A stretch of 20,365 nucleotides of DNA from Bacteroidota bacterium (GTDB lineage Bacteria > Bacteroidota > Bacteroidia > Chitinophagales > JADIYW01). The DNA lies in assembly GCA_016705125.1 (NCBI GenBank), contig JADIYW010000021.1, positions 1-20,365 of the forward strand, in the 5' to 3' direction. Positions within the stretch are counted from its first letter, which is position 1. Every line of letters starts with the position of its first letter. The notes beneath the pieces are model-generated. The model worked only from the letters and a program-made list of their open reading frames with translations, was not told the origin of the DNA and made no database searches. Below are positions 15,168 to 20,365 of this stretch, in pieces. Both the position numbers and the translations under genes were made by a program.

Positions 15168-15215
15168 TTATCTATTTATACAAGAAAAAAATTTATAAAA
15201 ATTAATTTATAATTG

Positions 15216-16754
15216 ATGACAACGACAACAAATTTCAAAAAGTGGGCTGGTTATTTATTATTAACTGGTATCTTTTTATTGTCTGGATTTAGCATTACTA
15301 ATGCTCAGGATCTTGGAGATGGAGGAGGAAAGGATGGAACCAAAGGAGAACAAATTACGGACATTTGTATTCCTTTTAATACAAAATCCTATACTCTTGT
15401 TTTTCCTACAATCAATGGTTGTACCAGAGGTACAGTAACATGGACTTATCAAGGAAGTCTAAGGGATTCTGTAGTAATTGGAGATGGGTCAGCCACTATT
15501 AATGTAATTGATACTAGCAAGATATATACATTTATTGGTTGTTGTAGGGGTCTTGAAAATCAACTTATTTGTGATACAATTAATCTTAAATTAGGGTTTG
15601 GTTTTGATCCATATAATGGTCCTTCAAATTATTCTATTTGTATAGGCGCTGGTAGTATAAATATTTCGGGTTTATCGTGTGAAGTACCTGTATTTAATTT
15701 ACCAGCCGGATTTTCAAGGTCTGGAAATAAAATTAATTTTGATGCAAGTGTGGGTACTGGCATTTATCCAATTGAGGTTTGTTGTGGTGCTTGTTGTGAG
15801 ACGTTTACTATTTCTATAACGAATGGCCCTGATGCTGGCCCTGATCAGCAATTATGTGGTATTCCTTTTTTAGTTTATTTTGGAGAAGCCTTACCTGGGG
15901 ATTCTTGGTTTTTTATTAATGGGCCAGATAATGCGACAATAGATCCAAATTTGGGTTCGGCTACTTTAGGTGCTGCATTCGGAACATATTGTTTCGGTCT
16001 ATCAATAAAAGGTGGAGAGTGCATAGATACTGTTTGTGTTACAGTTTGTGATCCATTAGATTTCCCAAATATTATTGCTTGTGATGGCGTTGCAACCGTT
16101 TCTACCTCTGCTAATGTTACATATAATGTATTGTCTGGACCAAATACACCAGTTTATGGTGGAAATAGTTTTGGAATGCTTATTCCTGGAGTTTATACAA
16201 TTGAGGCAATTAATGATGATTGTCGTAAATGTTCAAGTACTTTTACAATTACGGTAAATCCAATTACAACCTCTGGAAATTTATCTTCAACAACTTGTGG
16301 TTTAAACAACGGGCAGGTTACTCTTGGTAATGTAAGTGGCGGCAACGGTGGGCCATATACATTTGATTGGTCACATCTTCCTGGTACAAACGATCCGCAA
16401 TCAGTTTCTGGTTTGGCTGCAGGAAATTATACCCAAATTATTACAGATGCTTTGGGTTGTTCGAAAAGTTTTAGTTATACTATTGGTGCTTCAACTGGAA
16501 TAACTAGTGTAACTGGAAGCATAACTCAAACAACTTGTGGAAATTCAAATGGGCAGATTGATATTACAGTAAATGGAGGCACAGCACCTTATACCTATTT
16601 ATGGAGCAATGGAGCTACCACACAAGATATTATCGGTTTGGCTGGAAGTACTTATTCAGTAACAGTAACTGATGCAAATAATTGCACAACCACTTATTCA
16701 GGGAATTGTAAATGGCTCATCCCAAATATTCTAAGCGGAGGCAATGGCAATTGA
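15216..16754 (+). CDS. SprB-repeat adhesin, N-terminal segment (frame broken near 16701)
   Basis: This is the start of a large secreted surface protein. I chose the ATG at 15216 over the TTG just before it. Residues 1-30 form a signal peptide (hydrophobic YLLLTGIFLLSGF, cleavage after ITNA, before QDLG). A region of about 350 residues follows that I cannot assign to a family; it holds 19 cysteines, including GCC, VCCGACCE and CVTVC clusters. Two SprB-type repeats come next. The first is a variant (TTCGLNNGQ...PYTFDWSHLPG...GNYTQIITDALGC), and the second is canonical (TTCGNSNGQIDITVNGG...YTYLWSNGATTQ...SVTVTDANNC). Near 16701 a GGG reads as one G too many. The last 16 or so residues before the stop at 16754 are then out of frame, and family sequence continues in other frames beyond it. 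SprB-type proteins are usually exported by the type IX system and serve adhesion or gliding; no secretion gene lies in this window. Confidence 0.85.
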   Translation: MTTTTNFKKWAGYLLLTGIFLLSGFSITNAQDLGDGGGKDGTKGEQITDICIPFNTKSYTLVFPTINGCTRGTVTWTYQGSLRDSVVIGDGSATINVIDTSKIYTFIGCCRGLENQLICDTINLKLGFGFDPYNGPSNYSICIGAGSINISGLSCEVPVFNLPAGFSRSGNKINFDASVGTGIYPIEVCCGACCETFTISITNGPDAGPDQQLCGIPFLVYFGEALPGDSWFFINGPDNATIDPNLGSATLGAAFGTYCFGLSIKGGECIDTVCVTVCDPLDFPNIIACDGVATVSTSANVTYNVLSGPNTPVYGGNSFGMLIPGVYTIEAINDDCRKCSSTFTITVNPITTSGNLSSTTCGLNNGQVTLGNVSGGNGGPYTFDWSHLPGTNDPQSVSGLAAGNYTQIITDALGCSKSFSYTIGASTGITSVTGSITQTTCGNSNGQIDITVNGGTAPYTYLWSNGATTQDIIGLAGSTYSVTVTDANNCTTTYSGNCKWLIPNILSGGNGN

Positions 16755-17170
16755 TGTATCAAATACTACCTGTGGACCTTAAATAATGGACAAATTAATG
16801 TATTTACAGTTAGAGCTAGTTTGACTGCTCCACATTACAACTTTTGATTGGTCACACCTCTCAACGTTGACCAAAAAACCATACTCCTCCACATCAGTAA
16901 GTGGATCTTACACATGGTACATATACATTTACTGGTGGATTTACAGTAGATGGAATATGGTTGTACAACAAGTATGACAAATACAATTTTACTTCAACTG
17001 GTATAATAAGTGGTCTTTGTAAGTGGTTCAAGTCCAGTTAAATACCAGTATGCAACAAATTCCAATGGTACAAATAGAAATTACAGTAAATTAGGGAACA
17101 GCTCCTTATACCTATTTATGGAATGATGGAGCTACCACTGAAGATAAAGTGGATTAGCAATTGGTACTAT
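16701..17170 (+). pseudogene. Indel-ridden continuation of the adhesin repeats
   Basis: This stretch has stops in every plus-strand frame but still encodes adhesin repeats piece by piece. Read across frames it gives VNGSSQ, then AIDVSNTTCG, LNNGQINV, FDWSHL, EITVN, GTAPYTYLWNDGATTED, SGLAIGT and YTVTVTDAN. The frame changes can be placed: one extra G in 16701-16703, two extra bases after TGTGGA near 16773, one extra A near 17070, one missing base near 17146 and one near 17167. There is also a TAG where a Gly codon is expected near 17090. The FDWSHL part shows that the damaged segment repeats the variant module seen at about 16290-16500. It may be an assembly or sequencing fault in a repeat, or real decay; sequence alone cannot decide. 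Confidence 0.75.
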
Positions 17171-20100
17171 ACTGTTACAGTTACAGATGCAAATAGTTTC
17201 GCTTCATCAGAATTTACAATAAATAAAATAAGTGCGCCTAGTCTTTCCCTTAAAGGTGTTACAGATGAAACTTGTGGTCAAGGAAATGGTGGGATTGGTT
17301 TTAATGTAATTGGTGGCGTTTCACCTTTTAGCTATTTATGGAATGATGGGGTTACGGTTGGAACTAGAAATAATTTGTCTGCAGGAAATTATACTGTTAC
17401 ACTTACAGATGGTAATGGATGTCAAGCTTCATTGAACGCAACTGTTTTAAATATTAATGGCCCTACACTTAATTTTACAAAAGTAGATGCCACTTGTGGT
17501 TTTTCTAATGGAAGTATAGATTTAAGTATAAGTGGCGGAACTCCAAATTATTCTTATTCTTGGAGCAATGGAGCAACCACAGAAGATATTAATGGATTAG
17601 CTAGTGGTACATATAATGTAACTGTAATAGATGATAATGGATGTTCAGAATCGCTATCAATTGTAGTTAATAATAATAATGCAGCTTATTCTATTTCTAC
17701 AAGTGTTCCTGCTAATCCAATTGGAGAAGGAGATATTTTAATTTTAAATTCAGCTGGCTCACCTGCAGCTCCTTCAAGTGTTTCTTGGTCTGGACCAAAT
17801 GCCTTTAGCTCTAGTTTAGAAGATCCAATTGTATCCTATTCTAGTCGACCAAATATGTCTGGAATATATCAAGTAAATGCTACTTATGGAACTTGTTCAT
17901 CTTCTGCAAATTTAAATGTTACAGTAAATGAAAAGCTTTGTGATTTAGAAGTTGTTGTGTTGAGTTCTTTATGTGATGATAAGGGAACTCCTGACCCTTC
18001 TGATGATGAATTATGTTTAACTATTTCAGTTTCTGGACTACCAGTAGGTGAAAATGTAGATATCGATGTAAAAACAAATAGTTCAGGTACTAATAAATAT
18101 TTACTCACCACTTTAAGTAGTAATGGAACACATGTTTTACCATGTATTCCAATTCAATCAACTGTAGCTGGTTATGAAAATCAAAATGGGTTTGTACTTT
18201 GGTATATGCTTGAAAATAGTTTTACCTGTTTAGGTGATATTTGGGTTTTTGCTAGTCCATGTTCAGATGGATGCATTAGGGGAATAAGTGCAAATCCAGT
18301 ATTGCCAACTTGTAATCTAAATAATGGTAGTATTGATATCACTGTTATTGGAGGTACTGCACCATTTACCTATTTATGGAGTAATGGCGCAACCACTCAG
18401 GATATTACTGGCTTGGCTAGTGGAGCATATACAGTAACCGTTTATGATGCAAACGATTGTAGTACCTCATTTTTATTTAACTTAATAAAAGGAGTTTGTT
18501 GCGAAATTAGTGCTAATTCCTCAACTATAAATTCAACTTGTGGAAATAATAATGGGTCTATTAATTTATCTGTCGTAGGTGGAACAGCTCCTTTTACTTA
18601 TTTATGGAGTAATGGGGCAACTACCGAAGATATTAGTAGCTTATTGGCTGGTACTTATTCAGTATTGGTTACCGATGCAAATGGGTGTACAGCTAATAAT
18701 AGTGCTACAATAACAAATATAGCAGGACCAACTTTGAGTAATTCAAAAATAGATGCTACTTGTGGAAATAATAATGGAAGTATTGCATTAACGGTAAATC
18801 TTGGAACTTCGCCATTTACTTATTTATGGAATAATGGCACGACCACTCAAAACTTAAATTCATTGGCACCCGCAAATTATTCTGTTACTGTAACAGATAA
18901 TAATTCGTGTCAGGCAAGAAGTTCAATTACTATTCTGGATAAATCTGGTCCTACTTTGAGTACAACAAAAGTAGATGAAAACTGTGGGAATTCAAATGGT
19001 TCAATTAATCTTATAGTAACTGGTGGCACAGCACCTTTTAACTATTTATGGAGTAATGGTGCAACCACTGAGGATATTAATGGACTATCAGCTGGAACTT
19101 ACACAGTAACAGTTGTTGATGCTAATAATTGTTCAGTTTCAACTAGTGTTACCATTATAAATTTGCTAGGTCCATCTCTAAGTTCAACAACTATGGATGC
19201 ATCATGTGGTAATAATAATGGAAGTATTGATTTAAGTGTTAGCGGTGGTACTCCAGGGTATTCTTATTCATGGAGCAATGGCGCAACCACTCAAGATATA
19301 AATGGATTGGCAGCTGGAAGCTATACCGTTTCAGTTACTGATGCAATTGGTTGTGTAAGTACTCAAACTATTACAATTGCTTCTAGTGCCCAACTAGAAT
19401 TAGATTATAGCAGCACTAATGTATTATGCTTTGGTGGAGTGAATGGTTCAATTGATTTAATTGTAATAAGCGGCACACCAGGTTATACTTATTTATGGTC
19501 TAATGGATCTACAACTGAAGATATAAGTAATTTAACTGCTGGCAATTATACTGTAAATGTTACAGATTCAAAGGGTTGCACAGCTTCACAATCTATTTCA
19601 ATAACGCACATATCTGCCCAAATAACAATAGATCCAACAGTTGTAAATGCCACTTGTGGAAATTCAAATGGCTCAATTACGCTATCAATTAATGGAGGCA
19701 CAGCCCCTTATTCATATAATTGGGGTGGTGGTATTACAACTCAAAACCGAATAAATTTACCAGCTGGTGCTTACGCTGTTACTGTTACCGATGCAAATGG
19801 TTGTACTGGAAGTGCGAACATAAGTGTTAGTAATATTGGTGGCCCAACTGTAACTTTTACTAAAGTAGATGCATCTTGTGATAATAATAATGGAAGTATA
19901 ACGGTAACTGTAACTGGTGGAACAACACCATATACCTATTTGTGGAATGACGGTGTTACCACTGCAAATAGAGTAAATTTAATAGGAGGAACTTATTCAG
20001 TTAATGTTACCGATGCAAATGGTTGTGTAGGTAGTATTTCTGTCATTTTAGGTACAAGTCCAGCATTGGAATTAGATTATAGTAGTTCTAATGTATTGTG

Positions 20101-20290
20101 CTTTGGTGGTGCAACTGGTTCAATTGATTTAATTATTTTAAGTGGAACACCAAATTATACATATTCATGGTCGAATGGAGCTACTACACAAGATATTAGC
20201 GGTTTAGTTTCTGGCTTATATACTGTAAATGTAAGTGATTCAAAAGGATGTACTAATGCGCAAATAGTTAGTATTATTCCAACCAAGTGA
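17123..20290 (+). CDS. SprB-repeat adhesin, central segment
   Basis: An open frame of 1055 codons. Its nominal ATG at 17123 is not a real start, because the first 15 residues are out of frame and genuine adhesin sequence begins at YTVTVTDAN (17168). It holds eleven SprB-type repeats of about 74 residues. The consensus is D-A-T-C-G-N-N-N-G-S-I-D-L-x-V, G-G-T-A-P-Y-T-Y-L-W-S-N-G-A-T-T, GLAAGTYTVTVTDANGC. Each repeat keeps two cysteines, one in TCG and one in NGC, likely to form a disulfide. Between repeats 2 and 3 (about 17690-18300) sits a different module of about 200 residues. It has an Ig-like half (SVSWSGPNAFSSS...SGIYQVNATYG) and a half starting CDLEVVVLSSLCDDKGTPDPSDDE. The frame closes at 20290, but repeat sequence continues at once in another frame, so the stop is probably not genuine. 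Confidence 0.85.
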   Translation: MMELPLKIKWISNWYYTVTVTDANSFASSEFTINKISAPSLSLKGVTDETCGQGNGGIGFNVIGGVSPFSYLWNDGVTVGTRNNLSAGNYTVTLTDGNGCQASLNATVLNINGPTLNFTKVDATCGFSNGSIDLSISGGTPNYSYSWSNGATTEDINGLASGTYNVTVIDDNGCSESLSIVVNNNNAAYSISTSVPANPIGEGDILILNSAGSPAAPSSVSWSGPNAFSSSLEDPIVSYSSRPNMSGIYQVNATYGTCSSSANLNVTVNEKLCDLEVVVLSSLCDDKGTPDPSDDELCLTISVSGLPVGENVDIDVKTNSSGTNKYLLTTLSSNGTHVLPCIPIQSTVAGYENQNGFVLWYMLENSFTCLGDIWVFASPCSDGCIRGISANPVLPTCNLNNGSIDITVIGGTAPFTYLWSNGATTQDITGLASGAYTVTVYDANDCSTSFLFNLIKGVCCEISANSSTINSTCGNNNGSINLSVVGGTAPFTYLWSNGATTEDISSLLAGTYSVLVTDANGCTANNSATITNIAGPTLSNSKIDATCGNNNGSIALTVNLGTSPFTYLWNNGTTTQNLNSLAPANYSVTVTDNNSCQARSSITILDKSGPTLSTTKVDENCGNSNGSINLIVTGGTAPFNYLWSNGATTEDINGLSAGTYTVTVVDANNCSVSTSVTIINLLGPSLSSTTMDASCGNNNGSIDLSVSGGTPGYSYSWSNGATTQDINGLAAGSYTVSVTDAIGCVSTQTITIASSAQLELDYSSTNVLCFGGVNGSIDLIVISGTPGYTYLWSNGSTTEDISNLTAGNYTVNVTDSKGCTASQSISITHISAQITIDPTVVNATCGNSNGSITLSINGGTAPYSYNWGGGITTQNRINLPAGAYAVTVTDANGCTGSANISVSNIGGPTVTFTKVDASCDNNNGSITVTVTGGTTPYTYLWNDGVTTANRVNLIGGTYSVNVTDANGCVGSISVILGTSPALELDYSSSNVLCFGGATGSIDLIILSGTPNYTYSWSNGATTQDISGLVSGLYTVNVSDSKGCTNAQIVSIIPTK

Positions 20291-20365
20291 AATCCTTTCT
20301 GCAAGTGCAAGTGCAACAAATGCAACTTGTGGAAATAGCAATGGAAGTATTACAGTAACTGTTTC
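17265..20365 (+). repeat. Tandem array of SprB-type coding repeats
   Basis: Repeat units begin near 17265, 17489, 18303, 18530, 18754, 18974, 19196, 19420, 19647, 19867 and 20090, and a twelfth starts near 20315 and runs off the window. The period is 220-228 bases. The units at 19420 and 20090 are more like each other than like their neighbours: both are preceded by L-E-L-D-Y-S-S and contain LCFGG. The units at 19647 and 20315 share NATCGNSNGSIT. This gives a higher-order period of three units, about 670 bases. Confidence 0.85.
20283..20365 (+). CDS. SprB-repeat adhesin, continuation past a second frameshift (partial)
   Basis: In the frame starting at 20283 the sequence reads PSEILSASASA, then TNATCGNSNGSITVTV, up to the right edge of the window. 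This is the linker and first half of another SprB-type repeat. It joins the previous segment if one base is removed within aaccaagtg (20281-20289), which restores IIPTSEILS. The gene must continue beyond the window. A type IX secretion signal domain, expected at the C-terminus of such proteins, is not visible here. Confidence 0.75.

Larger units (their letters stand above)
14339..15215. other. Long intergenic region and adhesin leader
   Basis: The stretch of 877 bases between pckA and the adhesin start holds, in order: the pckA terminator (14363-14409), a T-rich stretch with three tandem copies of tttttgataa (14574-14603), a promoter (14753-14783), and a leader of about 420 bases. The leader contains a small stem at 14821-14844, a strong hairpin at 15143-15167, and three short ORFs on the plus strand: 14806-14847 (13 codons), 14976-15059 (27 codons) and 15138-15212 (24 codons). 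None of these short ORFs resembles a known protein. I see no tRNA or known riboswitch. Confidence 0.6.

Noticed and set aside
17123..17167. ATG at 17123 as the start of a separate large protein
   Set aside because: The first 15 codons are the wrong frame of a recognisable repeat, and the DNA upstream encodes the same repeat family. It is not a genuine start.
17265..20365. Regular repeats that could suggest a CRISPR-like or satellite array
   Set aside because: The period of 220-228 bases is a multiple of codons or close to it, and the repeats encode a known SprB-type protein domain. There are no short identical repeats with unique spacers.

Overview
The window is AT-rich DNA from a member of the Bacteroidota. 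The evidence is the gene content: a SprB-repeat surface adhesin, a Wzi/RemB-like outer-membrane barrel, a VF530 (DUF2132) protein, a DUF4442 hotdog protein and the acpP-fabF pair. Weak ribosome binding sites and several promoters of the Bacteroidota type (TTG, then TAnnTTTG about 17-23 bases later) agree with this. The species cannot be named from the sequence.

Layout. The left edge cuts a class I PPK2 polyphosphate kinase (2-547). A VOC/glyoxalase-fold protein (905-1297) follows. Next come acpP (1658-1897) and fabF (1908-3164), which lie 10 bases apart behind a good promoter. After fabF there is a mosaic intergenic repeat, then a convergent AAA ATPase of the AAA_14/DUF4143 type (3422-4687). 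A 700-base gene-free stretch follows, part of it under 10% GC. A leftward cluster then holds dprA, a VF530 protein and a Wzi/RemB-like barrel (5401-8463). A hotdog-fold protein (8615-9136) converges on tadA (9244-9678). A TolC-type channel and a MacA-like adaptor (9746-12457) form a two-gene efflux operon without a visible inner-membrane transporter. A second, inverted copy of the mosaic repeat follows, and then ATP-dependent PEP carboxykinase (12734-14338), which has its own promoter and terminator.

The right-hand third is one giant exported adhesin. A promoter at 14753-14783 is followed by an untranslated leader of about 420 bases with short ORFs and hairpins. The protein starts at 15216 with a signal peptide and a cysteine-rich N-terminal region, then SprB-type repeats of about 74 residues that run off the window. 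As given, the reading frame is broken twice: by a cluster of indels between about 16700 and 17170, and by one extra base near 20283. Sequence continues to match the repeat family across both breaks, so this is one gene (or one recently broken gene) rather than three.

Most of the window is ordinary chromosomal housekeeping. The parts most worth a second look are the adhesin (frame breaks, higher-order repeat, cysteine-rich head, structured leader), the inverted pair of mosaic intergenic repeats, and the ATPase whose nuclease-like C-terminus lacks its usual acidic residue. I found no RNA gene, CRISPR array, insertion sequence or phage gene.
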